From Bacteroidales bacterium (GTDB taxonomy: Bacteria; Bacteroidota; Bacteroidia; Bacteroidales; F082), in the NCBI GenBank assembly GCA_017461665.1, contig JAFTXI010000030.1, positions 1 to 64,000 of the forward strand: DNA of 64,000 nt. The letters are read 5' to 3'. Of the stretch, positions 1-8,211 are shown one piece after another. The translations under genes and the position numbers were made by a program. The notes below the pieces were generated by a model. It searched no databases. It was not told the origin of the DNA and saw only the letters and a list, made by a program, of their open reading frames with translations. Every line of letters begins with the position of its first letter. The first letter of the stretch is position 1.

Positions 1-58
1 GCTCTGTGGCAAACACTTCAAAAAGTTCTAAAATTGACTTAAATTCTGTTAGTATCAT
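1..58 (-). CDS. 5' end of an unidentified protein, cut by the window edge
   Basis: On the minus strand an ATG at 58-56 opens a frame that reads MILTEFKSILELFEVFATE to the window edge without a stop. Only 19 codons are present, so no family can be named. The gene diverges from panB, and the 120 bp between the two starts must hold both promoters. Confidence is limited by the short length. Confidence 0.45.
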   Translation of the reverse strand, partial: MILTEFKSILELFEVFATE

Positions 59-153
59 AACATTAAATTATATTTACGGTGCAAATACGAAGAATTTTAC
101 ATTAAGTCAAGAAATTTTGTGTAAAAAAGTATATAATTACCTATTTTTTTATA

Positions 154-161
154 TACTTTTG
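154..161 (+). promoter_or_regulatory. -7 promoter element for panB
   Basis: TACTTTTG matches the Bacteroidetes -7 consensus TAnnTTTG and lies 19 bp before the panB start. No TTG was found at the spacing seen at the better promoters of this window (about 20 bp upstream), so the -33 half is weak or absent. Confidence 0.5.
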
Positions 162-180
162 CTTTTTTAAAATAAAAGAA

Positions 181-996
181 ATGTATTTATCGCATAACGT
201 ATCTTTAGTGACTACTCATGTGCTTCAAAACATGAAGAACAGAGGTGAAAAGATTGCCATGTTAACCGCATACGATTACTCGATGGCAAAGATTTTAGAC
301 GAATCTAACATTGATATTATTTTAGTTGGCGACAGTGCTTCCAACGTGATGGCAGGTTATAAGACCACTCTGCCTATCACTCTGAACGAGATGATTTATC
401 ACGCTTCTTCTGTATGTCGCGCCGTGAAACGTGCTTGCGTCGTTGTTGATTTACCTTTTGGAACATATCAAGGCAACTCCAAAGAAGCTCTCAACTCGGC
501 AATTCGTATCATGAAAGAATCGGGAGCCAACGCTGTCAAGATGGAAGGTGGACGCGAGATTTTAGAATCTGTCGAACGTATCATCAGCGCAGGAATTCCT
601 GTCATGGGTCATCTCGGTCTCACTCCTCAAAGTATAAATAAATTTGGAACTTACGTAGTACGTGCTAAAGAAGATGAAGAGGCACAACGTCTTCGTGAAG
701 ACGCTCTTCTCCTTCAGGAAAAAGGATGTTTCAGCATCGTATTAGAAAAAATTCCGGCAGTCCTTGCAACAGAAGTCACTCAGTCGTTACGCATACCTAC
801 GATAGGAATAGGTGCAGGTTCTGGAACCGACGGACAAGTTCTCGTGCTTCACGATATGCTCGGTATCAGCAACGACTTCTCTCCTCGTTTCTTGAGAAGA
901 TACAACAACCTTTACGATGGAATTAAAAACTCCGTACAGGCTTACATCAACGATGTCAAAGACTTCAACTTCCCTAACGAAAACGAACAATATTAA
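181..996 (+). CDS. panB: 3-methyl-2-oxobutanoate hydroxymethyltransferase (PanB)
   Basis: This cytoplasmic enzyme transfers a hydroxymethyl group from methylene-tetrahydrofolate to 2-oxoisovalerate, the first committed step of pantothenate and CoA synthesis. The 271-residue protein is full length for the family. Visible features are VGDS (residues 49-52, Mg2+ aspartate), VVVDLPFG (87-94), the lysine/glutamate pair KMEGG (120-124), MGHLGLTPQ (142-150), the catalytic glutamate in LEKIP (188-192) and the glycine-rich [11 protein letters not shown] (209-219). The ATG is 19 bp after a TAnnTTTG box. The next gene starts 3 bp after the stop, so the two are probably co-transcribed. The other pantothenate genes, panC and panD, are at 13.8-15.0 kb. 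Confidence 0.97.
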   Translation: MYLSHNVSLVTTHVLQNMKNRGEKIAMLTAYDYSMAKILDESNIDIILVGDSASNVMAGYKTTLPITLNEMIYHASSVCRAVKRACVVVDLPFGTYQGNSKEALNSAIRIMKESGANAVKMEGGREILESVERIISAGIPVMGHLGLTPQSINKFGTYVVRAKEDEEAQRLREDALLLQEKGCFSIVLEKIPAVLATEVTQSLRIPTIGIGAGSGTDGQVLVLHDMLGISNDFSPRFLRRYNNLYDGIKNSVQAYINDVKDFNFPNENEQY

Positions 997-999
997 TTG

Positions 1000-1692
1000 A
1001 TGAGAAAACCTGTTGACGAAAGAATATTGTTTGAAGACAACCATCTGCTGATTGTCAATAAACTGTCTGGTGAGATAGTGCAGGGCGACAAAACCGGCGA
1101 TGTTTGTCTTTTGGAAGATGTAAAGACATATATCAAGGAGACATACAACAAACCCGGTAATGTATTCGCAGGTTTAGTTCATCGTATTGATCGTCCTGTT
1201 GGCGGTGCTGTCATCTACGCCAAGACAAGCAAGGCACTGAGCAGGATGTCGCAGAAAGTGAAAGACCGCGAATTTAGCAAGACATATCTCGCTATCGTCA
1301 AGAACCGACCTCCTAAAGATGCCGATGAACTTTCCGACTTCATGATAAAAAACGAGAAACAGAACAAGTCGTATATCGTCAATTCCAACACCAAGGGAGC
1401 TAAGTTGGCGCAGTTGAGATACCGCGTCGTCGCTCATTCCGATTCATATTATCTTCTTGAGATAGAACTGCTCACCGGACGTCATCATCAGATAAGAGCG
1501 CAGTTGGCAAATATGGGATGCCCAATCAAAGGCGATTTGAAATATGGTTATCCTCGTTCTAATCCAGACGCATCAATCTGTCTCCACGCTTATAGGATTA
1601 GTTTCGAACATCCTACACTGAAAAAGCCTATCACGGTGAAAGCTCCAGTGCCTCAAGGAATGCCGTGGGACGCTTTTGGAATTGACAGCTGA
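1000..1692 (+). CDS. RluA-family RNA pseudouridine synthase
   Basis: The 230-residue protein is a single-domain pseudouridine synthase of the RluA type, isomerising uridines in rRNA or tRNA. The catalytic motif is HRIDRPVGG at residues 61-69, with Asp64 as the expected nucleophile. The family usually has HRLDRxTSG, so Val-Gly replaces Thr-Ser. LLTGRHHQIRAQLA later in the protein is the second conserved motif. There is no N-terminal S4 domain. A TTG three bases upstream could also start the frame, but the ATG at 1000 is preferred. The last residues (GIDS) and the stop lie in a heptamer repeat array. The exact target base cannot be told from sequence. Confidence 0.9.
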   Translation: MRKPVDERILFEDNHLLIVNKLSGEIVQGDKTGDVCLLEDVKTYIKETYNKPGNVFAGLVHRIDRPVGGAVIYAKTSKALSRMSQKVKDREFSKTYLAIVKNRPPKDADELSDFMIKNEKQNKSYIVNSNTKGAKLAQLRYRVVAHSDSYYLLEIELLTGRHHQIRAQLANMGCPIKGDLKYGYPRSNPDASICLHAYRISFEHPTLKKPITVKAPVPQGMPWDAFGIDS

Positions 1693-1711
1693 CAGTTAAC
1701 AATTGACAATG
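1679..1711. repeat. Degenerate heptamer array, CAATTGA family
   Basis: The units GAATTGA, CAGCTGA, CAGTTAA, CAATTGA and CAATG follow each other with a 7-bp period. The array overlaps the last codons and stop of the preceding gene and sits 7 bp before a GAGACG-type palindrome. The same unit recurs at 11026, 16504, 25799 and 49974. Confidence 0.7.
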
Positions 1712-1718
1712 TAAAAAT

Positions 1719-1771
1719 GAGACGCATCAATTACAGATTATTTATTTTTGAAAGAGTAATTGGTAGGTCTC
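1719..1771. repeat. GAGACG-type imperfect palindrome, copy 1
   Basis: The left arm GAGACGCATCAATTAC (1719-1734) and right arm GTAATTGGTAGGTCTC (1756-1771) are inverted repeats matching at 13 of 16 positions, separated by 21 bp of AT-rich sequence. Four related copies lie at 12771, 13590, 18481 and 49107. The right arm also folds locally as GGTAG-GTCT-CTACC. It could act as a terminator for the upstream gene, but there is no clean T-run. Confidence 0.75.
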
Positions 1772-1843
1772 TACCATAAGTTAAAAACACCACAATAAAT
1801 TAGAGAAAAAATCGTATTTTTGTAAGCAAATTTAAAAGCATAT

Positions 1844-2575
1844 ATGTACGCGTTATTTAAGAAAGAGATAAGTAACTTTTTAAACTCTCTTATAGGAATC
1901 ATGGTGATAGTGGTTTTCTTACTCATCACCGGACTGTTCCTCTGGGTTTTTCAAAACGATTTTAACATCATGAGTTTCGGTTATGCCAACTTAGATAGTC
2001 TCTTCATCTTGGCTCCGTGGGTGTTTTTATTTTTAGTGCCTGCTGTCACGATGAGAAGTTTTGCTGAGGAGAAACGTACCGGAACGATAGAGATGCTCTT
2101 CACCAAACCACTGTCGGATTGGCAGATTGTACTAGGAAAATATTTTGCTGGAGTGACGCTCGTCCTCTTGGCACTCTTACCAACATTGATTTATTTCTTC
2201 TCGGTCTATCGTCTCAGTATGCCTGTCGGCAATGTCGATAGCGGCGGAATCTGGGGTTCCTACATCGGACTTTTCTTCCTCAGCGCATCGTTCGTCTCGA
2301 TAGGTCTTTTCTGTAGTTCAGTAACCAACAACCAAATACTCGCCTTCCTATTGTCAGTCTTCTTATGCGGATTTCTATATATCGGCTTCGACATGATTTA
2401 TTCTATGGCGTTGTTCGGAAAAGTGGATTTATTCATACAGCATCTCGGAATATCATCGCATTATAGTTCTTTAAGTCGCGGCGTTGTTGATACACGCGAC
2501 GTGTTATATTTCCTGAGCGTGATTGTGTTGTTCTTATCGATGACCAAATTAGTTTTGTCAAGTCGTAAATGGTAA
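1844..2575 (+). CDS. gldF: GldF-type ABC-2 transporter permease
   Basis: The 243-residue inner-membrane protein has about six hydrophobic segments. It resembles the permease of the gliding-associated GldA-GldF-GldG ABC transporter: the N-terminus FKKEISNFLNSLIG and the cytoplasmic motif RSFAEEKRTGTIEMLFTKPL (near residues 80-99) are typical. The gene is followed directly by gldG, which supports the call. The ATPase gldA is not in this window and must be elsewhere. In many non-gliding Bacteroidota the same genes persist with a less clear envelope role. Confidence 0.85.
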   Translation: MYALFKKEISNFLNSLIGIMVIVVFLLITGLFLWVFQNDFNIMSFGYANLDSLFILAPWVFLFLVPAVTMRSFAEEKRTGTIEMLFTKPLSDWQIVLGKYFAGVTLVLLALLPTLIYFFSVYRLSMPVGNVDSGGIWGSYIGLFFLSASFVSIGLFCSSVTNNQILAFLLSVFLCGFLYIGFDMIYSMALFGKVDLFIQHLGISSHYSSLSRGVVDTRDVLYFLSVIVLFLSMTKLVLSSRKW

Positions 2576-2576
2576 A

Positions 2577-2582
2577 AGGAGG
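2577..2582 (+). promoter_or_regulatory. Strong Shine-Dalgarno site for gldG
   Basis: AGGAGG begins 2 bp after the gldF stop codon. It is 5 bp before the ATG at 2588 but only 2 bp before the ATG at 2585, which favours 2588 as the start. Such a strong site is uncommon among genes of this window. Confidence 0.65.
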
Positions 2583-2587
2583 TGATG

Positions 2588-4327
2588 ATGAAAAACGAAC
2601 GTAAGAATCTTAAAAAAAGTCAGATAATAGCATTTATAATCACGATAGCCATTATCGTTCTTGTGAACATCATAGGTGATTTTATCTACACACGTTTCGA
2701 CCTCACAAGTGAGAAACGCTACACCCTCTCAGACACTTCCAAAGAAATATTAAAGAACCTCGACGACTACGTCTATTTCAAGATTTATTTGGAAGGTGAA
2801 TTTCCGGCAGGCTTCAAGAAGTTGAGAAAAGAAACTAAAGAGATGCTCGACGAGTTCCGCGCTTATAGCAAGTTCGTCGATTACGACTTCATCAACCCTT
2901 CTGAAAGCAACGATGCTGCTGAACGTAACGAGACCTACAAACTTCTTTACGAAAGCGGTCTCAATCCAACGGAACTTTCAATACAGACTAAAGATGGTGC
3001 TCAACAAATAGTAATATGGCCTGGTGCAATTGTATCATATAAAGATAAGGAAATAGCTTTGGATTTGTTAGACACCCAAGTCGGAAAGTCATCAGAGACA
3101 GCGTTGAACAACTCGGCTCAAAACTTAGAATATAAATTCATCAGCGCAATAAAAGATCTCTCTCAATTAACAAAACCAAGAATCGCTTTTATCGAGGGTC
3201 ATGGCGAACTCAGTGAAGATGAAGTTTATGACATAACACAAAGTCTTTCTAAGAAATATAGTGTTAAGAGAATCTCCATCGATGAACAAATCACAGCCTT
3301 AAACAAAAGAACCGAGAAACAAGACAGCAGTATCTCGATTAGCTCCAATTATGAAGCTATCATCATAGCAAAACCAACGAAGCCTTTCTCAGAAAAAGAC
3401 AAGTTCATCATCGACCAATATATCATGAGAGGTGGTAAAGTGCTGTGGCTCATCGACCCGGTCTTCGCTACGATGGACAGTCTCCAAAGTTCAGAATCTA
3501 CGATGGGTAACACCTTAGACATAAAGTTAGACGATATGTTCTTCAAATATGGATTACGTCTTAACAAAAATCTTCTCTTGGACTATAACAGCGCTGCTAT
3601 AGCACTTCGCACAGGTCAGATGGGAGGTCAGGCTCAGATAGAATATTACAGATGGTATTATTTCCCATTGCTCAACGCTGCTTCAAATAGTAACATCGTC
3701 AAGAACATAAACCCTATCAAAGCCGATTTCGTCAGCTCCATAGAGCCTGTCGTCTCCGACTCTGACGTACAAAAGATTCCTTTGTTGAAAACCTCCGACT
3801 ATACCAAGGTATCGCCTGCTCCGGTATTCATCTCACTCAGTATGTTACGTCAGGCGCCCGACCAACGCATGTTTTCTCAAAAAGGTCAGAACGTGGCTTA
3901 TCTACTTAAAGGAACTTTCGAGTCGTTGTATGCCAACAGAATGACATCGGGCATCACCGAGTCGAAAGAGATTGGTTTCAAGGAAATCAGCGAGCCAACA
4001 TCGATGATTGTAGTTGCCGACGGCGACATCATAAGAAATCAATTTCATATCCCTAAAGGTTATCCGCTCCCACTTGGCTTCGATCAATATACACAGATAA
4101 CATACGGAAATAAAGAATTCATCGAGAATGCCATCAGCTATTTGGTCGATGGCGAAGGTCTGATAGGAATAAGATCGCGTGAACTGAAGATACGTCTCTT
4201 AGATACGAATAAGATAAACGAGAACGCCATGCTTTGGCAAATCGTCAATGTGGTACTTCCGAGCGCTATTATCATCATCTTTGGATTTGTTTTGGCAATA
4301 ATAAGAAAAAGAAAATTCACTAAATAA
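2588..4327 (+). CDS. gldG: GldG-type ABC transporter auxiliary protein
   Basis: The protein of about 579 residues has an N-terminal membrane segment near residues 12-33, then DFIYTRFDLTSEKRYTLSD, the typical opening of GldG, a large periplasmic ABC-auxiliary region, and a C-terminal membrane segment followed by a basic tail (RKRKF). It forms a complex with GldF and an ATPase. The start at 2588 is chosen from the AGGAGG spacing; GTG at 2582 and ATG at 2585 are in frame. It lies 12 bp after gldF and 9 bp before the DUF4340 gene, so the three genes form one operon. Confidence 0.88.
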   Translation: MKNERKNLKKSQIIAFIITIAIIVLVNIIGDFIYTRFDLTSEKRYTLSDTSKEILKNLDDYVYFKIYLEGEFPAGFKKLRKETKEMLDEFRAYSKFVDYDFINPSESNDAAERNETYKLLYESGLNPTELSIQTKDGAQQIVIWPGAIVSYKDKEIALDLLDTQVGKSSETALNNSAQNLEYKFISAIKDLSQLTKPRIAFIEGHGELSEDEVYDITQSLSKKYSVKRISIDEQITALNKRTEKQDSSISISSNYEAIIIAKPTKPFSEKDKFIIDQYIMRGGKVLWLIDPVFATMDSLQSSESTMGNTLDIKLDDMFFKYGLRLNKNLLLDYNSAAIALRTGQMGGQAQIEYYRWYYFPLLNAASNSNIVKNINPIKADFVSSIEPVVSDSDVQKIPLLKTSDYTKVSPAPVFISLSMLRQAPDQRMFSQKGQNVAYLLKGTFESLYANRMTSGITESKEIGFKEISEPTSMIVVADGDIIRNQFHIPKGYPLPLGFDQYTQITYGNKEFIENAISYLVDGEGLIGIRSRELKIRLLDTNKINENAMLWQIVNVVLPSAIIIIFGFVLAIIRKRKFTK

Positions 4328-4336
4328 GTTTATGAT

Positions 4337-5446
4337 ATGAAAAGAAATCGTTTTGCAATAATCATAACAATAGTTCTTATCGTCGTAGCAGCGACATTAC
4401 TTTTCAACAACAGATATTTATCGAGTCTGCGTGACGAGGCTTACGACTTCACGGTGCGCGATACCGCTTCAGTAACGCGAATGTTCTTCGCCGACAAGAG
4501 AGGCAACCAGGTGCTTCTCTCGAGAACAGAAAGCGGATGGAAAGTCAACAACACTTATAACGCCCAGCCTGTCATGATTGACAATATCCTTTACACCTTG
4601 GACAGACTAAGAATCAAACGTCCGGTGTCGTTGGCTGCACACGACAATGTCATCACAAGTATGGCAGGAACCAATACTAAGGTAGAGATTTATCAGATCG
4701 TTCCAAGAATCAACTTATTTAACAAGGTGAAGCTTTTCCCACACGAGAAACTAACGAAAGTGTTTTATATTGGCGATGTCACTCAGGACAACAACGGAAC
4801 CTACGTTTTGAAAGAAGGAGCCGACAAGGCTTATATCGTTCATCTCCACGGTTTCAGAGGTTTCATCAGTTCGCGTTTCTCTGCCAACCCTGAAGATTGG
4901 CGCGACCATCTCATCTTCTCATATAACATCAAAGATATCGAATCGATGAAGTTGGAGTTCAACAATCAACCCGGAAAAAGTTTCGAGATAAACACTAAGG
5001 GAGATTTCACATACGAGATGAAACATTTAGACGGCTCGCATATCGACTTCGACACTATCAAAGTCATCAGTCTTTTCAATTCTTTTAAAGATGTGCGTTT
5101 TGAGGCTTTCCTCACCGATATTGCAGAGTCGCGTCGCGATTCAATCATCGACTCGCCTTTCCAAGAAAGACTTACACTTAAGACCAAAGATGGCGAGGAA
5201 AGCGTGATAAGAACTTACACCATGAAAATCAATGCCGACGCTTTTGGGTTTGTTGAGGAAGATTGGGACGACGACCCTGACCATAAATATGCCTATCTCG
5301 AAAACACCAATGAACTCGTGATGATTCAAGACTTTGCCTTCGGTAAATTATTGAACCCTGCGGAATATTACAAAAAAGGATATGTGACTCCGCAAAGATT
5401 AATCCATATAGAAGAATTGGAGGAGATTCCGAGTATGAGCTTCTGA
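4337..5446 (+). CDS. DUF4340-type membrane-anchored protein
   Basis: The 369-residue protein starts with an uncleaved membrane anchor (residues 5-24), followed by a region rich in beta strands with repeated 'SRTESGWKVNN' style segments typical of DUF4340. Such genes often sit after gldG-like genes, as here, 9 bp downstream. It probably acts on the periplasmic side with the GldF/GldG transporter, but no biochemical function is established. A strong intrinsic terminator follows. Confidence 0.75.
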   Translation: MKRNRFAIIITIVLIVVAATLLFNNRYLSSLRDEAYDFTVRDTASVTRMFFADKRGNQVLLSRTESGWKVNNTYNAQPVMIDNILYTLDRLRIKRPVSLAAHDNVITSMAGTNTKVEIYQIVPRINLFNKVKLFPHEKLTKVFYIGDVTQDNNGTYVLKEGADKAYIVHLHGFRGFISSRFSANPEDWRDHLIFSYNIKDIESMKLEFNNQPGKSFEINTKGDFTYEMKHLDGSHIDFDTIKVISLFNSFKDVRFEAFLTDIAESRRDSIIDSPFQERLTLKTKDGEESVIRTYTMKINADAFGFVEEDWDDDPDHKYAYLENTNELVMIQDFAFGKLLNPAEYYKKGYVTPQRLIHIEELEEIPSMSF

Positions 5447-5462
5447 TTAGGATATAGATATC

Positions 5463-5498
5463 AAAATCGCGGAATCTAAATAGGTTCCGCGATTTTTT
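5463..5498 (+). terminator. Intrinsic terminator of the gldFG operon
   Basis: AATCGCGGAA (5465-5474) and TTCCGCGATT (5485-5494) form a perfect 10-bp stem with a 10-nt loop, followed by a T-run to 5498. It ends the gldF-gldG-DUF4340 operon and sits just beyond the 3' end of the convergent glycosyltransferase gene. Confidence 0.9.
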
Positions 5499-5523
5499 AT
5501 TTCTCAGGTATCACATGAAAATA

Positions 5524-7017
5524 TCACTTCCGGCGTAGTGTATGAATACTCATCTGTTGGAATGTTTCACAATTCTCTTGCTCATATCCATTCATCTCAA
5601 GTTCTCTTAAAATTGATGATACATCCTTATAATTTTCATGTACAACGATAATATTTGCAAATGTTATATAAGTTTTTGCAGAATAATCACTTTCGTAATA
5701 ATAACCTTGTGGGTTAAGATAATCGGAGAAAACAGGCTCTGTCTGATCTCCTTTATCTGCAAAAATCTTATGTTCTTCATCAAAATAATAAACCAATTGT
5801 TTGTCAATCCAATTTGGTGATATGATTACATAAGCATCTTTTTCTGTCTTAAGTTCAACAAGACGTTTTGAAACTTTACACACATCCCCTTTCCATCCAC
5901 CATAACGCATGACTCCGCTATCCATTTTAAAAGAAAAAATTATTGCTAAGAGAAATATACACTCTGTAATAATTCTATATAATTTCCTCTCTGGAAATAA
6001 ATAATTGATACAAATTGTCACTGTCAGAAGATAAAATGGTAATGTAAAATAAAAATATCTGTTTAAGAAAAAACCAACAATGAAAGACAATAGAAATGAT
6101 ATAACTAAAGGGATAGTCCAAAAAAGAATTATCATTAATGATGGTGATAATTTTAGTTTATCTGTCTTTATAGACGAAATAACCTTTATCAATGAAGATA
6201 TAATAATAACTATTGCGAAAGCAGTTGGTACAGGAGCATTGGTAAAAGTACACAACATATTGTAAAAATCCTCAATACCACTACATTTATCTACCCAAGT
6301 GCCATTTATGCCAGAATCCATAAATCTTTCAAAAACTACAGGAATTAGCGGAAAACAGAATATCAATAATCCTATGATATGAAATAATAATACATTCCAC
6401 ATAGATTTTCTTAAATCTTTAAATATAAGCACAATAAGAATCTCCATTGCGATAATCCAAAACGCTGCCATGTAGTGAGAATAAACAAGAAGAATATTGA
6501 AGATAAGAGGAAGTAACCAATTGAATTTGGTAGGATTTTTACATTGCTTCATAAAAAAATATACAGAGCACACTGCTAAGAAACCTACAAGACTATAAAC
6601 GCGTCCTTCGTGTGAAAGGAAAAGAGAGAATGAAGATAACACATAAAGTAATGATGCGCTGATGGCAATTTTTTTAGAGAAGAATTCATTTGCTAATTTA
6701 TAAAGTGGAATGATGGTTAAAATATTAAATAACAAAGATAAAGATCTTAGTGCTAATAGACCAATTCCAAATATTTTTATCCATACACTCAAGATGAGTT
6801 CCCACAGAGGAGGATTATCTGCTGCGAAACCTGCACCTGTAGTCAATGCTTTCATTATTTCCCATGCAGAGGATTGAGAATAATATAGTGAGAAGCATTC
6901 GTCATTACCAATGTCTGTCTTGCCGATATAAGCAAACCTAACAATAAATGCAGCTAACATTAATACAAGTAATAGTATAGCATCAAGCCAAATGCTGTTT
7001 TTCTTCTTCTCTATCAT
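5524..7017 (-). CDS. GT-C (family 39-like) membrane glycosyltransferase
   Basis: The 497-residue protein has about eleven hydrophobic segments and an acidic motif in the first periplasmic loop (GNDECFSLYYSQSS, near residues 37-50), followed by ADNPPLWELIL. These are hallmarks of ArnT/PMT-type transferases, which use polyprenyl-phosphate sugars to modify lipids or proteins outside the inner membrane. The C-terminus is a soluble domain of about 120 residues. The donor and acceptor cannot be deduced. The gene appears to stand alone, since mgsA upstream has its own promoter. Confidence 0.8.
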   Translation of the reverse strand: MIEKKKNSIWLDAILLLVLMLAAFIVRFAYIGKTDIGNDECFSLYYSQSSAWEIMKALTTGAGFAADNPPLWELILSVWIKIFGIGLLALRSLSLLFNILTIIPLYKLANEFFSKKIAISASLLYVLSSFSLFLSHEGRVYSLVGFLAVCSVYFFMKQCKNPTKFNWLLPLIFNILLVYSHYMAAFWIIAMEILIVLIFKDLRKSMWNVLLFHIIGLLIFCFPLIPVVFERFMDSGINGTWVDKCSGIEDFYNMLCTFTNAPVPTAFAIVIIISSLIKVISSIKTDKLKLSPSLMIILFWTIPLVISFLLSFIVGFFLNRYFYFTLPFYLLTVTICINYLFPERKLYRIITECIFLLAIIFSFKMDSGVMRYGGWKGDVCKVSKRLVELKTEKDAYVIISPNWIDKQLVYYFDEEHKIFADKGDQTEPVFSDYLNPQGYYYESDYSAKTYITFANIIVVHENYKDVSSILRELEMNGYEQENCETFQQMSIHTLRRK

Positions 7018-7064
7018 ATTATTTTGGTTGAATTGTGAGTAAATTTAAATTAGTGCTGACGTCC

Positions 7065-7490
7065 TCATAAACTTCTATTAAGGTATCCCGAATAATCTTC
7101 CGGACTTGCTTTATATTCCGTTCCGAAGAGTGTCGAGTTGATGAGGAAGTCGGCGGAAGCGTGGTTGCATGCTGTCGGCACGTCGTAGAGTACGCTCAGT
7201 CTCAACAAAGCTTTGACATCGACGTCGTGAGGCTGGCTTGTCATTGGATCCCAGAAGAAGATGAGATAGTCTATTTTGCCTTCTGAGATGAGAGCGCCTA
7301 ATTGCTGGTCGCCGCCCAAAGGACCCGACTTCAATCTATTAATATTAGGTAATACAGCCGACAATATTTTTCCTGTCGTTCCAGTGGCATAAAATTCATT
7401 TCCTATAAGTTTGTCGGCATGTTCGGTAACCCATCTCAAGAGGTCGTCTTTTTTAGCGTCATGCGCGACGAGAGCGATAGTCTTTTTCAT
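7065..7490 (-). CDS. mgsA: Methylglyoxal synthase
   Basis: The enzyme converts dihydroxyacetone phosphate to methylglyoxal and phosphate, a bypass used when phosphorylated sugars accumulate. The 141 residues cover the whole family fold: VAHDAKK (8-14), phosphate-binding TGTTG (36-40), SGPLGGDQQ with the catalytic Asp61 (55-63), FFWDPMTSQPHDVD with His88 (78-91), and CNHASADFL at the end. A TAnnTTTG promoter lies 28 bp upstream, preceded by a four-unit heptamer array. Confidence 0.97.
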   Translation of the reverse strand: MKKTIALVAHDAKKDDLLRWVTEHADKLIGNEFYATGTTGKILSAVLPNINRLKSGPLGGDQQLGALISEGKIDYLIFFWDPMTSQPHDVDVKALLRLSVLYDVPTACNHASADFLINSTLFGTEYKASPEDYSGYLNRSL

Positions 7491-7517
7491 AGCGATGATT
7501 CTTTAATTACGTTAATG

Positions 7518-7525
7518 CAAAGGTA
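7518..7525 (-). promoter_or_regulatory. mgsA promoter -7 element
   Basis: On the minus strand TACCTTTG matches TAnnTTTG; transcription should begin near 7511, giving a leader of about 20 nt. The sequence from the repeat array through this box is nearly identical to the promoter at 49224-49268. Confidence 0.75.
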
Positions 7526-7534
7526 GTGAAAAGT

Positions 7535-7562
7535 CAACAGACAACGGACAACAGACAACGGA
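7535..7562. repeat. Heptamer array CAACRGA x4, promoter-adjacent
   Basis: Four exact 7-bp units alternate CAACAGA and CAACGGA. On the minus strand this is TCCGTTG/TCTGTTG repeated, ending 9 bp before the mgsA -7 box. The same four-unit arrangement occurs at 49224-49251. Confidence 0.85.
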
Positions 7563-7572
7563 TTTTTTAATT

Positions 7573-7628
7573 AGGAATTAGGAATGAGGAATTAGGAATG
7601 AGGAATTAGGAATGAGGAATTAGGAATT
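7573..7628. repeat. Heptamer array AGGAAT(T/G) x8
   Basis: Eight consecutive 7-bp units alternate mainly AGGAATT and AGGAATG with no other variation. It is the most regular array in the window. A short relative occurs at 15964-15988, partly inside a gene. Confidence 0.92.
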
Positions 7629-7659
7629 GTGGGGATACAGTGAATGTGTCTGAAAGAAT

Positions 7660-7702
7660 ACGCGTCACTTCAAAATTGTTTGTACCGATTGAAGTGACGC
7701 GT
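7660..7702. repeat. Perfect 14-bp palindrome, GTCACTTCAA type
   Basis: ACGCGTCACTTCAA (7660-7673) and TTGAAGTGACGCGT (7689-7702) are perfect inverted repeats with a 15-bp spacer. A related hairpin is at 34995-35021. It follows the heptamer arrays upstream of mgsA. From 7703 to 7930 nothing else recognisable is present beyond AT-rich sequence. Confidence 0.85.
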
Positions 7703-7956
7703 TTATTGTATTTATTTTGGTGACTTTATACGACAATACCTAAAAAGATATTACCATAATAATTTGTTTGTTTATTGTTTAACTTTGGACTTAAATATAC
7801 TTTTATATTTTGCAGTAATAATACACTTAACAAACATGTATATTTATTTGTTTTATACTATATAAACTAACAATTTCACATATAATTACTAATAATATTG
7901 TTACTTTAAAATGTATAATTTTACCGATATAAGGTGGAGTTGTACATTTTTCTTTT

Positions 7957-7964
7957 TATATTTG
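7957..7964 (+). promoter_or_regulatory. -7 element of the rod-shaped RNA
   Basis: TATATTTG is a perfect TAnnTTTG match. Transcription would start near 7971, about 24 nt before the outer stem of the folded RNA. The -33 region has only a TTG at 7940-7942 at shorter spacing than usual. Confidence 0.6.
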
Positions 7965-7970
7965 CGTTGT

Positions 7971-8150
7971 CTTTCGGGACAAAGTTTGAAAAATAAAGAA
8001 AGTGCCTCATTCTTGTAAAATCGCCAAATTAAACAAAGAATACACGAGGCACGGAGCAACTCTCATATACGTGGGTTGCCTATCCGTGCGTGTATTCAGG
8101 TGTTTGGCGATACCTACAGGAAGCATGGGTGGCAGTCCACTTTCTTTTTA
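7971..8150 (+). ncRNA. Rod-shaped structured RNA, 6S RNA candidate
   Basis: Nested complementary blocks fold the region into one long rod. 7995-8004 pairs with 8138-8147 (10 bp), 8010-8017 with 8115-8122 (one G-U), 8020-8028 with 8103-8111 (9 bp perfect), 8038-8046 with 8089-8097 (9 bp perfect), 8050-8055 with 8083-8088, and 8056-8060 with 8075-8079. An unpaired bubble (8029-8037 against 8098-8102) interrupts the centre. The 3' strand ends in a T-rich run and a TAnnTTTG promoter precedes it. About 180 nt with a central bubble is the known architecture of 6S RNA (ssrS), which binds RNA polymerase. The identity is inferred from shape only; a miniature inverted-repeat element is the alternative. 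Confidence 0.6.
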
Positions 8151-8211
8151 ATAAACATTGTTAAACTTCTCCCATTGTCTGCCTACGGAGAAACCTGTAA
8201 AATTCGCCATT

